From positions 1-64,000 of the forward strand of contig DJRT01000004.1 in NCBI GenBank assembly GCA_002437905.1: a stretch of DNA of 64,000 nucleotides, in the 5' to 3' direction. This DNA is from Ruminococcaceae bacterium UBA6353. GTDB lineage: Bacteria; Bacillota; Clostridia; Oscillospirales; Acutalibacteraceae. Below the pieces are notes generated by a model that saw nothing but the letters and a program-made list of their open reading frames with translations, did no database searches and was not told the DNA's origin. A program made the position numbers and the translations under genes. This document shows, piece after piece, positions 56,961-64,000 of this stretch (positions are counted from its first letter, which is position 1; each line of letters opens with the position of its first letter).

Positions 56961-58453
56961 ATCGGTCTGTCCTTTCCTTCTCCGGCCCACGGCAAAGCGG
57001 CCGGCTGTGTCGCACGGGCGTCCGTCCCGGTGCCCGTTTCCAGCCTGGGCAGCGTCACGGTCACCGTGGTGCCGACACCAAGCTCACTGTCAATTTCCAG
57101 CTGCCCGCCGTGCAGGCGGACGATCTCCTCTACCAGCGCCAGCCCCAGTCCGGAGCCGGGATTGCCGGGATCGGTCTGATAAAACTTCTGCCGGATATGC
57201 GGCAGCTGCTCCGGCGCGATGCCCACGCCGGTATCGCTGACCACCACCTGTACGCCCTGTGCCATGGCGGCGGCCTCCACGCGTATCCGGTCGCCGCTGC
57301 GGGAATACTTTACGGCATTATCCAGCAAATTCACAAACACCTGCTTGAGCCGGTCGCCATCCCCGCGCACCGGCAGCGGCTCAGCGCACTCGCAATACTC
57401 CAGCCGGACGCCGGCGCGCGCCGCCCGGTCCCGGAAAAGGAACACTGCCTCCTCCAGCTCGGCCAGCAGATCCAGCGGCTCCCGCCGCAGCTTGATATGC
57501 CCGCTCTCCATCCGGGAAAAGTCCAGCAGCTCCTCCACCAGGCTGGTCAGGCGCTGTGCCTCACTGCCGATCACCGCCAGCCCCTGGGCAATCAGCGCCC
57601 GGTCCTCCGGCGCGGTCTGCAGCGTTTCGCTCCAGCCCTTAATCGCCGTGAGCGGCGTGCGCAGTTCGTGCGAAATGGAGGAGATAAACTCGTTTTTCAT
57701 ATTTTCCGCCGCGCCGATCTCGCCGGCCATAAAATTGATGGTATCGCACAGATCGCCAATCTCATCATCATAGCGTTTTTCCAGCCGGGCGTCGTATTCG
57801 CCCATAGCAATGCGGCGGGCCGTGCGGCCGATCTCTGTGACCGGATTGACAATGGAATTGACAAAATAGGATCCGGACACCGACACAAAAAACACGATCA
57901 GCAGAATCATGCAGAACAGCAGCGCTGCCATCAGCCATATCTGCCGGTTGACCAGCTGCAGTGAGACCACATACCGCAGCGCGCCAGTCACCTTGCCGTC
58001 GCCGTCGGTCTCCAGCACCGTCAGCGCCATCACGCTTTCCCCATTGCTGCTTCGCCCGTGCCACACACCGTGGCCGTCCGCGTCCGTCAGTGCCTGCTGG
58101 AAATCCGGGCGTTCCGGCTCCTGCGCCGGCACAAAGCCGGTGGAGGACAGCAGCACACGCCCGCCGGAATCCAGCACCTGCAACTCCATCTTGTCCTTAT
58201 CGGTAAAGTAGGTGATCAGCTCCCGGCTGCGCGCCGCCCACGGCAGGGTCTCATCCTGCCCGGCCAGCTCCAGTGTGCGCCGGTACAGCTGGGCACGGTT
58301 TTCCAGCGCGTTCTGCACGCTCTGGTAATAGTAAAACCGCAGCATCAGGGCAAACAGCACCTCCAGCAGCAGCAGGAACACCACGATCAGCGCAAAAGCA
58401 TTGCAGATCCACCGGCGGGTGAGGCTGCTGCGCACCGTGCCGCGCCGCCTCAT
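56957..58453 (-). CDS. Sensor histidine kinase
   Basis: About 498 residues. Two membrane helices (around residues 20-42 and 172-195) border an extracellular sensor domain of about 130 residues. Then follow HAMP (VNPVTEIGRTARRIAMGEYD), the dimerisation domain with the phosphorylated His in SSISHELRTPLTAIKGW, and the ATPase domain with N-box VNLLDNAVKYS, G1 VSDTGVGIAPEQ and G2 GSGLGLALVEEI. All catalytic motifs are intact. The start overlaps the response-regulator stop codon (ATGA); an ATG nine bases earlier is possible. It forms a two-component system with the preceding gene. Confidence 0.94.
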   Translation of the reverse strand: MRRRGTVRSSLTRRWICNAFALIVVFLLLLEVLFALMLRFYYYQSVQNALENRAQLYRRTLELAGQDETLPWAARSRELITYFTDKDKMELQVLDSGGRVLLSSTGFVPAQEPERPDFQQALTDADGHGVWHGRSSNGESVMALTVLETDGDGKVTGALRYVVSLQLVNRQIWLMAALLFCMILLIVFFVSVSGSYFVNSIVNPVTEIGRTARRIAMGEYDARLEKRYDDEIGDLCDTINFMAGEIGAAENMKNEFISSISHELRTPLTAIKGWSETLQTAPEDRALIAQGLAVIGSEAQRLTSLVEELLDFSRMESGHIKLRREPLDLLAELEEAVFLFRDRAARAGVRLEYCECAEPLPVRGDGDRLKQVFVNLLDNAVKYSRSGDRIRVEAAAMAQGVQVVVSDTGVGIAPEQLPHIRQKFYQTDPGNPGSGLGLALVEEIVRLHGGQLEIDSELGVGTTVTVTLPRLETGTGTDARATQPAALPWAGEGKDRPI

Positions 58454-59142
58454 CCGTTCCATCGGTAGCCCTGCCCCCAAACTGTGCAGATGTGCTGCGG
58501 CGTGGACGGATCCCGCTCCACCTTCATGCGCAGGCGGCGGATATTCACATCCACGATTTTTTCATCGCCATAGTATTCCTCGCCCCATACCGTGCGCAGA
58601 ATGCTCTCGCGGGTCACCAGCGCCCCCGCATGGCGGAAAAGAAATTCCATAATCTGGTACTCTACCTGCGTCAGCTCAATGGGTCTCCCCTCATGCAGCA
58701 GCTGCCGCGTACGCAGATTGAGCGAAAAGGCACCGCTGTTGAGCTGCTCCTCAAAGTGCCCGGCCGCGGCGCTGCCGGCCAGCCGGCGGTACAGCGCATC
58801 CACGCGGGCGATCAGTTCCGCCGTGCCAAAGGGCTTGGTGACATAATCATCCGCCCCCATCTGCAGACCGTTCACCTTTTCGGCCTCCTGGGTACGGGCG
58901 GTCAGCATGATGATCCCCATGGTGCTGCTCTGCTCCCGCAGGCGGCGGCAGACCTCAAAGCCGTCAATGCCGGGCAGCATCACATCCAGCAGGGCAATAG
59001 CGATATCCGGCTGTGCCGCACACTGCTGCAGCGCCTCCTCCCCACTGGAGGCCTGGGTGACCTGATACCCCGCCCGCTCCAGGTTAACCACCACAAAGGA
59101 GCGAATGGAGCCCTCATCCTCGCATACCAGAATTTTCTTCAC
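58450..59142 (-). CDS. OmpR/PhoB family response regulator
   Basis: A 230-residue regulator. The receiver has the acidic pair in CEDEGSIR, the phosphorylated Asp53 in LLDVMLPGIDG, Thr in MLTAR and Lys in VTKPFG. The C-terminal winged helix has VEYQIMEFLFRHAG and VDVNIRRLRMKVERDP, ending GQGYRW. It follows the lipoprotein gene by 12 bases and is read into the histidine kinase gene. Regulated genes are unknown; the lipoprotein in front may be a signal partner. Confidence 0.95.
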   Translation of the reverse strand: MKKILVCEDEGSIRSFVVVNLERAGYQVTQASSGEEALQQCAAQPDIAIALLDVMLPGIDGFEVCRRLREQSSTMGIIMLTARTQEAEKVNGLQMGADDYVTKPFGTAELIARVDALYRRLAGSAAAGHFEEQLNSGAFSLNLRTRQLLHEGRPIELTQVEYQIMEFLFRHAGALVTRESILRTVWGEEYYGDEKIVDVNIRRLRMKVERDPSTPQHICTVWGQGYRWNG

Positions 59143-59154
59143 TGCCAGACCTCC

Positions 59155-60489
59155 TCACTGCTCCAGGCGCGTGACCATATACTGCACCTTCTGCTTGTCC
59201 AAATAGGCATCGTCGATCCAGGCAAAGCAGCCCGGCTGGCCGCCATGACCCTCATACACCAGAAAGTAGCCCGGATCCTCCATCTGTGCGGCCACGCACA
59301 GGCGCAGCCACGGTGTGCGGGCGCTGCCCCGGCACAGGGACAGCGTATGGGTCACACTGTTGTATTCGGTGGTCAGGTCAGCATACTGCGTCTTTTCCAG
59401 CGCCACAGCGTAGCCATCCGCCGTATTGATCACGGTATACAGCGATTCGCGCCAGGCGTCGGTGATCACATCCCACGCCCGCCAAACCGTCAGCCAGGCA
59501 TAGGAGGGCAGCGACTGCTCAGTCCCCTCCTCATAGCCGGGAAGCAGCGTACCGGCAGGGATCTCCATCAGGCCATCGCCATTGATATCCCGCGCCGCCA
59601 GGCCGGAGCGGCGGGCAGTGACGGTATTGCTGTTGGTTTCCGGGTCATAAAAGGGCGCACACAGCTGCCCGCCGTTGTAATACAGCAGCTCCGTGATCAT
59701 CACGCCGCCGCTTTTCACCGCATCAATATACAGCCCCCGGTAGGCACGGCTGAGCTTGCACAGCTGCATGCTGCCGAACTGCTGGATGTAGCCGTCCAGC
59801 GGAGCCTTGCCCAGGCTGCGGAATTCGTTTTCCTCCAGCGTCAGCAGCTCCGCTGAGGCCGTATTGGCACTGCCGGAGCGCAGCAGCAGCAGCTCATCCC
59901 GCTCATTGGCCGTCAGGTCGCCGGCATACAGCTGGGTGTACAGCCGGTCATCCGACAGCACACGCAGCGTCTCCCCTGCCGCAGAAAGAACCACCAGCCG
60001 ATGATCGCGACTGTTATAGGTATTCCATCCGGTCAGCAGCTCGGCCACACCATCGCCGTCCAGATCGCCGAAGGCCACCTGCAGGATATCCGAGCCGAAA
60101 CCGGTCAGATCGCTAACCGACACCCACTCCTCCGCATCGCGGTAAAGCAGGTTGATATGCGTCTCCTCCGGCGCGGAGGGAAGGCTGTAAAAAGCCACCG
60201 CCTGCGTCGCCGTGCCACCGTTCTCCTGCACCGGGCGGCCGTCTGCGCCGCACACCACAAAGGCGGAGGTATACTCTCCCTCGGAGGGATAGTGCAGCGT
60301 GTAACGCACAGCCGAAAAGCCGCTATCGCGGATGTAGGTTTCCAGCGCTGTCTGGATCTGCTGCTGCTCCCCCTGCGCCAGCGGCGGCTTGAGGAAGGAG
60401 TCCACATCCATGCTGCAGCCGGTGCAGCCAAGCAGCAGCACCACCAAAAAGGCGGCAAACCAGCGTCTTTTTCCGGCCAAGCCTTTCAT
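59155..60489 (-). CDS. Lipoprotein with calcium-binding-like DxDGDG repeats
   Basis: A 444-residue lipoprotein started at ATG 60487-60489. The signal peptide ends in the lipobox LGCTGC, with two possible acceptor cysteines. Two short loops, FGDLDGDGVAELLTG and ARDINGDGLMEIP, resemble FG-GAP/VCBS or dockerin-like calcium loops of integrin-type propellers. It lies directly upstream of a response regulator and kinase and probably feeds the sensor or is controlled by it. The extracytoplasmic domain has no other motifs that I can name. Confidence 0.78.
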   Translation of the reverse strand: MKGLAGKRRWFAAFLVVLLLGCTGCSMDVDSFLKPPLAQGEQQQIQTALETYIRDSGFSAVRYTLHYPSEGEYTSAFVVCGADGRPVQENGGTATQAVAFYSLPSAPEETHINLLYRDAEEWVSVSDLTGFGSDILQVAFGDLDGDGVAELLTGWNTYNSRDHRLVVLSAAGETLRVLSDDRLYTQLYAGDLTANERDELLLLRSGSANTASAELLTLEENEFRSLGKAPLDGYIQQFGSMQLCKLSRAYRGLYIDAVKSGGVMITELLYYNGGQLCAPFYDPETNSNTVTARRSGLAARDINGDGLMEIPAGTLLPGYEEGTEQSLPSYAWLTVWRAWDVITDAWRESLYTVINTADGYAVALEKTQYADLTTEYNSVTHTLSLCRGSARTPWLRLCVAAQMEDPGYFLVYEGHGGQPGCFAWIDDAYLDKQKVQYMVTRLEQ

Positions 60490-60676
60490 GCGTTCCCCCA
60501 CCTTTCCGCTTTGTATTTCCAATCCTTATAATTATAAGCCCCAAGGGAGCATCTGTCAACGGGTCAGGCAGTGGAAACAGCGTGTTCTTTTGCCGCAACT
60601 TTCTCAAAAAAGCCTTTACAATTCTCCCCTCCTCTGTTAGTATATTACCATCAAAACACGAAACGAGGTTCGAGTG

Positions 60677-61966
60677 ATGAATATGCGCATACCACACGAT
60701 AGCGTTAGTACGGTATATGTTGCAGATACATTAGTTGTCGGCGGTGGAACTGCTGGCGTTTTTGCCGCAATTGCCGCAGCAAGAAGCGGCGCGAAAACGG
60801 TTCTGATAGAGAAAAACGGCATTTTAGGTGGCACAATGACGACCGGCGGCATTAACTATCCCGGGCTTTTCTATGCGTGGGGAAAGCAGATCATTGCCGG
60901 ACCATGCTGGGAAAGCATCCTGAAAACAGTCGCGCTCGGCGGTGCAACCCTACCGAAATTCCAGAAGCACCCGAAAAACCACTGGGATGAACAGATCCGC
61001 CTGAACATTCCACTCTACGCCTACATTCTGGATTGTATGGCTCATGAGGCAGGTGTCACGGTTTTGCTGCATACGATGCTTGCGGATGTTACCGAAAAGG
61101 CAACTGGTATTGAAAGCATCGCTGTTGGAAAGGACGGATTGTTTGGCATAAAAACAAAAACGATCATTGATGCAACGGGGGATCTAAACGCAGTTCATAT
61201 GCTGGGGTATGCATACGAAACCAGTCAAACGCAGCAACCCGCGACCTTAACAAACCGGCTAACTGGCTACTGTTATGACGACTTAGATACAGAAACGCTT
61301 ATGCAAGAATTGGCCTCTGCGGCCAAAGAGACAGGCTATGAAGAGCTTGTTCCCTGGCGGCTAAACCAGTTTTTGAAAGCATATAGTCTGCACAGCATAC
61401 ATATCCCGTGCGTTGGCTGTGCCGATTCCGCTTCAAAAAGCACAATCGAGCGGGCAGCCCGCGAAAAGATCCAGAAGATTTTAGCCTATCTGCGAAAAAT
61501 TGATAAGCTTTCTGCTATTAAGGCTGAGGAAATCTGCATCGAATGCGGCATTCGTGAAACGCGCAGATTGATTGGCGAAGAGACCGTCACAGTAGAGGAT
61601 TATGTTCAGGCAAGGTGCTTTGACGATGCAATCTGTTATGCGTTTTATCCTGTAGATCTACATGTGCAGGATGGGATCGAGCAAGTTTTTCTGGAGGAAG
61701 ATAAGGTTCCTACCATTCCGTATGGCGCACTGGTCCCAAAAGGGGCAAAAAGGGTGCTTGTGTGCGGCCGTAGTATATCTTCAGATGCCCTGGCAAACAG
61801 CGCACTACGCGTACAAGCCCCCTGTATGGCAACCGGCCAGGCAGCTGGGTGCGCAGCAGCAATTATGGCCGAAGAAAACAAAAGCGCAATGGAGGTCGAA
61901 TACCACGCCCTTTGCAATAGCCTGAAAAAGCTTGGAGCAATCGTGCCAACATTGCAGGAGCGCTGA
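60677..61966 (+). CDS. FAD-dependent oxidoreductase
   Basis: A 429-residue protein started at the ATG eight bases behind GAGG. The N-terminal nucleotide-binding loop is TLVVGGGTAGVFAAIAAARSG followed by VLIEKNGILGGTMTTGG, the FAD_oxidored type related to fumarate-reductase-like flavoproteins; a second part, CGRSISSDALANSALRVQAPCMATGQAAG, near the end closes the FAD site. The substrate is unknown. Its codons are visibly richer in A/T than those of both neighbours, which may indicate recent transfer. It stands alone between the lipoprotein operon and the DUF2975 gene. Confidence 0.85.
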   Translation: MNMRIPHDSVSTVYVADTLVVGGGTAGVFAAIAAARSGAKTVLIEKNGILGGTMTTGGINYPGLFYAWGKQIIAGPCWESILKTVALGGATLPKFQKHPKNHWDEQIRLNIPLYAYILDCMAHEAGVTVLLHTMLADVTEKATGIESIAVGKDGLFGIKTKTIIDATGDLNAVHMLGYAYETSQTQQPATLTNRLTGYCYDDLDTETLMQELASAAKETGYEELVPWRLNQFLKAYSLHSIHIPCVGCADSASKSTIERAAREKIQKILAYLRKIDKLSAIKAEEICIECGIRETRRLIGEETVTVEDYVQARCFDDAICYAFYPVDLHVQDGIEQVFLEEDKVPTIPYGALVPKGAKRVLVCGRSISSDALANSALRVQAPCMATGQAAGCAAAIMAEENKSAMEVEYHALCNSLKKLGAIVPTLQER

Positions 61967-62084
61967 CAGCAAGCTTGCTGCGAAACCGTCCTTTCCGGCC
62001 TCATAGTAATTAAGTTACCTTTTATAATTGCATATTACATGCAGCTCCTCATACTTATGGCGATAAGGCGACACTACCAGGATA

Positions 62085-62113
62085 TTGACTTTTTTATCGA
62101 GAAACAGTATAAT
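62085..62113 (+). promoter_or_regulatory. Promoter of the DUF2975-HTH pair
   Basis: TTGACT (62085-62090) and TATAAT (62108-62113) with a 17-base spacer, 52 bases before the start codon. Confidence 0.78.
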
Positions 62114-62165
62114 ATGGCAAAGGCTGCACTATCGGCGGCCGGACTTTTTATACGAGGGAACGAAA

Positions 62166-62621
62166 ATGAAGCTTATTGGAAAGAACGGCCTGAGCCGTTT
62201 TATTGAGATCGCCATCGCCGTGCTGATGGTGGTGGTGCTGGTGCTGCTGGCCACCCTGCCGTGGAGCATCACCTGGATCACCGAGCGCAGCGCCGGCGAC
62301 CCCTACTACGCGCGCTATCTGGTCATCCTGGCCTACTCCGGTATTATGGCGGAGCTGATCTTCTGGCAGGCACACGGCATCATGGGCAATGTCAACCGCG
62401 GCTGTGTGTTCTCCGCCAATACCGTGCGGCGCATGCGCGTGATGGCGGTGGAAACACTGGTGCTGGCCGTCTTCTATCTGGCCACGATGTTCTGGATGTC
62501 CAAATTCTTCATGGCAGCGCTTTTTGTGGTGTTTGTGCTGGCCGGCAGCACCTTTCTGGTGTTTGCCGAGCTGTTCCGCCAAGCCAACCAGTATAAAGAA
62601 GAAAATGATATGACAATATAA
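62166..62621 (+). CDS. DUF2975 family membrane protein
   Basis: A 151-residue protein started at the ATG behind GAGGGAA. Four membrane helices are seen, with the family-typical middle GNVNRGCVFSANTVRRMRVMAVETL between helices two and three. The function is unknown. It is followed after 14 bases by a small HTH_26 regulator gene, as in the yoaS-yozG pair of B. subtilis. The protein probably holds the regulator at, or signals from, the membrane (inference). Confidence 0.84.
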   Translation: MKLIGKNGLSRFIEIAIAVLMVVVLVLLATLPWSITWITERSAGDPYYARYLVILAYSGIMAELIFWQAHGIMGNVNRGCVFSANTVRRMRVMAVETLVLAVFYLATMFWMSKFFMAALFVVFVLAGSTFLVFAELFRQANQYKEENDMTI

Positions 62622-62635
62622 AGGCGGCGGCAGCA

Positions 62636-62872
62636 ATGGGAATTATGATCAACCTGGATGCAATGATGGCCAAGCGCAGGATCGGCCTGACCGAGCTTTC
62701 TGACAAGGTCGGTATCACGCTGGCCAACCTCTCCATACTGAAAAACAACCGAGCGCGCGCCGTGCGCTTTTCCACGCTGGATGCCATCTGCCGCGCACTG
62801 GACTGCCAGCCGGGCGATATTCTGGAATATGTGCCGGATGACGAAGAGCAGCCGAAAACGACAAACAAATAA
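62636..62872 (+). CDS. HTH_26-type Cro/C1 regulator (YozG-like)
   Basis: A 78-residue regulator, nearly all DNA-binding domain: INLDAMMAKRRIGLTELSD, VGITLANLSILKNNRARAV and the end LDAICRALDCQPGDILEY are the classic HTH_26 pattern. It is almost always adjacent to a DUF2975 protein gene. The start ATG 62636 is used; a second ATG at 62645 is possible. The likely target is its own promoter at 62085-62113. Confidence 0.9.
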   Translation: MGIMINLDAMMAKRRIGLTELSDKVGITLANLSILKNNRARAVRFSTLDAICRALDCQPGDILEYVPDDEEQPKTTNK

Positions 62873-62887
62873 GGCCAAAACGCTAAG

Positions 62888-62933
62888 CGGCCGGGCCGTC
62901 TCCCATACACGGAGACGGCCCGGCCGTAGTTTT
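62888..62933. terminator. Terminator between convergent genes
   Basis: A 16-base arm (62888-62903) pairs with 62911-62926 around CATACAC; TAGTTTTT follows on the plus strand. Confidence 0.82.
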
Positions 62934-62945
62934 TCAGCAGCATTT

Positions 62946-63860
62946 TCAGGGCAAAAACGCCCGGATATCCGCGATCACTTCCTCGCGGCAGCTGTCATTG
63001 AGGATCTCATGCCGGCAGTTGTCGTAGAGCTTCATTTGCACATTGCGGCCGGCCGCACGCAGGCGGCGGTACACCGCAGTCACCCCCCGGCCGTAGTTCC
63101 CCACCGGGTCATCCCGGCCGGAAACCAGCAGCACCGGCATATCCTTATCCAGCCCGTGGAAGAACCGGCGGCTGTTTGCCCGGCGGTTCAGCGTAACCAG
63201 ATCCTGCATGGCGCTGACGGTGAACTCAAAGGTGCAATACTTGTCTGCCGCATAGGCCGCCCGCACAGCGGTATCCTTGGTCAGCCAGGCGTTTGCCTCC
63301 TCCCCGGCAAAGTGGCTGTTGTAGCTGCCGAAAGCCAGCTTCTTCACCAGCGGGGAAAAAGCGCGCTCACCGCGCACCGCCCTGACCGCCCGGATCACCA
63401 GCAGGCCGATGCCGGAGGCCGGGTTGGGACCGCCGGTGCCCATAATGATCAGCGCATCCGGGCGCACACAGGTGACCGAGGCCACCCGCACCACGAACGA
63501 GCCCATGCTGTGCCCCATCAGCACATAGGGCAGCCGCTCACCGTATTCCTGCCGCATGGCCGTGCTGAAGCCCGCCACATCCTGCGCCAGCTTGCGCCAC
63601 CCATCCTTATGCGCGATAAAGCCCAGATCGCTGTCATCGCCGGCGGTGCGTCCGTGGCCAAGGTGGTCATAGCCGAAGCAGATATACCCATCCTGCGCCA
63701 TCTGCCGCATAAAGCCGTCATAGCGGGCGATATGCTCGGTCATGCCGTGCACCACATGGAACAGTCCCCTCGGCGCCCCCTGCGGCAGATACACACGGCC
63801 GGCAAGCGTATGCTCACCGTCGCAGGAGGGAACAGTCTTTTCCAGCATTTCAATTGCCAT
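62946..63860 (-). CDS. Lysophospholipase / monoacylglycerol lipase-like hydrolase
   Basis: A 304-residue alpha/beta hydrolase. The Hydrolase_4 pattern is VVHGMTEHIARYDGFM, YDHLGHGRTAG, nucleophile in MGHSMGSFV, acid in VSGRDDPVG and His in NCRHEILND. It lacks a signal peptide. The start ATG 63858-63860 is spaced nine bases from AAGGAG; an ATG directly at that site is rejected. It lies 16 bases behind the end of a glycerol kinase gene, which suggests it releases glycerol from monoacylglycerols or lysophospholipids and the kinase then uses it (inference). Confidence 0.88.
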   Translation of the reverse strand: MAIEMLEKTVPSCDGEHTLAGRVYLPQGAPRGLFHVVHGMTEHIARYDGFMRQMAQDGYICFGYDHLGHGRTAGDDSDLGFIAHKDGWRKLAQDVAGFSTAMRQEYGERLPYVLMGHSMGSFVVRVASVTCVRPDALIIMGTGGPNPASGIGLLVIRAVRAVRGERAFSPLVKKLAFGSYNSHFAGEEANAWLTKDTAVRAAYAADKYCTFEFTVSAMQDLVTLNRRANSRRFFHGLDKDMPVLLVSGRDDPVGNYGRGVTAVYRRLRAAGRNVQMKLYDNCRHEILNDSCREEVIADIRAFLP

Positions 63861-63876
63861 ACTCTCCATCTCCTTA

Positions 63877-64000
63877 TCAGAATGCCCGGCAGGCAACCAC
63901 GGCGCGGTGCCAGCCATCGGTCAGCTGCTGCCGTTCCTGCGGCGGCATGGTGGGAACAAACCGTACCCCCTCCTGCAAAACGCCGCTGAGCGCCTGTCTG
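63877..64000 (-). CDS. glpK: Glycerol kinase, C-terminal end (5' part outside window)
   Basis: Forty C-terminal codons ending with TGA at 63877-63879. The translation VRFVPTMPPQERQQLTDGW followed by HRAVVACRAF corresponds to the end of FGGY glycerol kinases, where a similar RFxPxM and GWxxAV pattern occurs. The assignment rests on this short piece only and another FGGY sugar kinase is possible. It is the upstream partner of the lipase-like gene, 16 bases away. The window stops before any catalytic residue. Confidence 0.6.
   Translation of the reverse strand, partial: RQALSGVLQEGVRFVPTMPPQERQQLTDGWHRAVVACRAF

Overview
The window looks like a chromosomal segment of a GC-rich, Gram-positive anaerobe of the Clostridia, most likely Oscillospiraceae. 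The signs are low-GC-Firmicutes gene orders (recJ-rel-dtd, yaaL-bofA, recA-recX-rimO-pgsA), a T-box leader, BofA (sporulation), HemZ, an oleate hydratase, a sortase-like surface protein, strong AGGAGG ribosome sites and TTGACA/TATAAT promoters. The family assignment is an inference. No rRNA, tRNA or CRISPR array was seen.

Positions 1-7,900 form an accessory, visibly more AT-rich block. Three TetR-type repressors (5896-6501, 4713-5342, 1951-2601) each have a near-consensus promoter with its own palindromic operator, and each leads a short minus-strand cassette: a small membrane protein; a Cys-rich KTR zinc-ribbon protein, flavodoxin, zinc ribbon, membrane protein and hydrolase; and a second KTR protein, DUF998 protein, an accessory ClpP and a GNAT. 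Both KTR genes end inside a terminator-like hairpin, so the same bases encode the protein tail and the hairpin. A TnpV gene and a streptothricin-acetyltransferase-like gene behind a possible attenuator mark the edge as mobile DNA.

Positions 8,000-29,500 carry a GH99-like/WbsX protein, a TetR-controlled heterodimeric ABC exporter, an operon for two lipoproteins, a zinc-ribbon protein and a beta-helix surface protein, a double-HTH regulator followed by a membrane diguanylate cyclase, ftsH with an HdeD-like gene and a TetR gene, and an oleate hydratase behind a 10-bp inverted repeat.

Positions 28,000-48,500 are largely core: recJ-rel-dtd-MBL-hemZ (minus), PHP phosphoesterase, TSCPD protein and an RsmF-like methyltransferase (plus), the glycolytic operon pgk-tpiA-gpmI, an O-antigen-ligase-like protein, yaaL-bofA, secG, an SGNH hydrolase, DegV and MntP.

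Positions 48,500-64,000 hold cysE-cysS under a cysteine-type T-box, the recA-recX-rimO-pgsA run with an SOS box at recA, an operon of lipoprotein, response regulator, histidine kinase, DUF1385 protein and PrmC, an AT-richer FAD oxidoreductase, a DUF2975/HTH pair, and a lysophospholipase-like gene directly downstream of a glycerol kinase gene that is cut by the window end. Junctions are tight throughout, often ATGA overlaps, so most minus-strand runs are probably operons.
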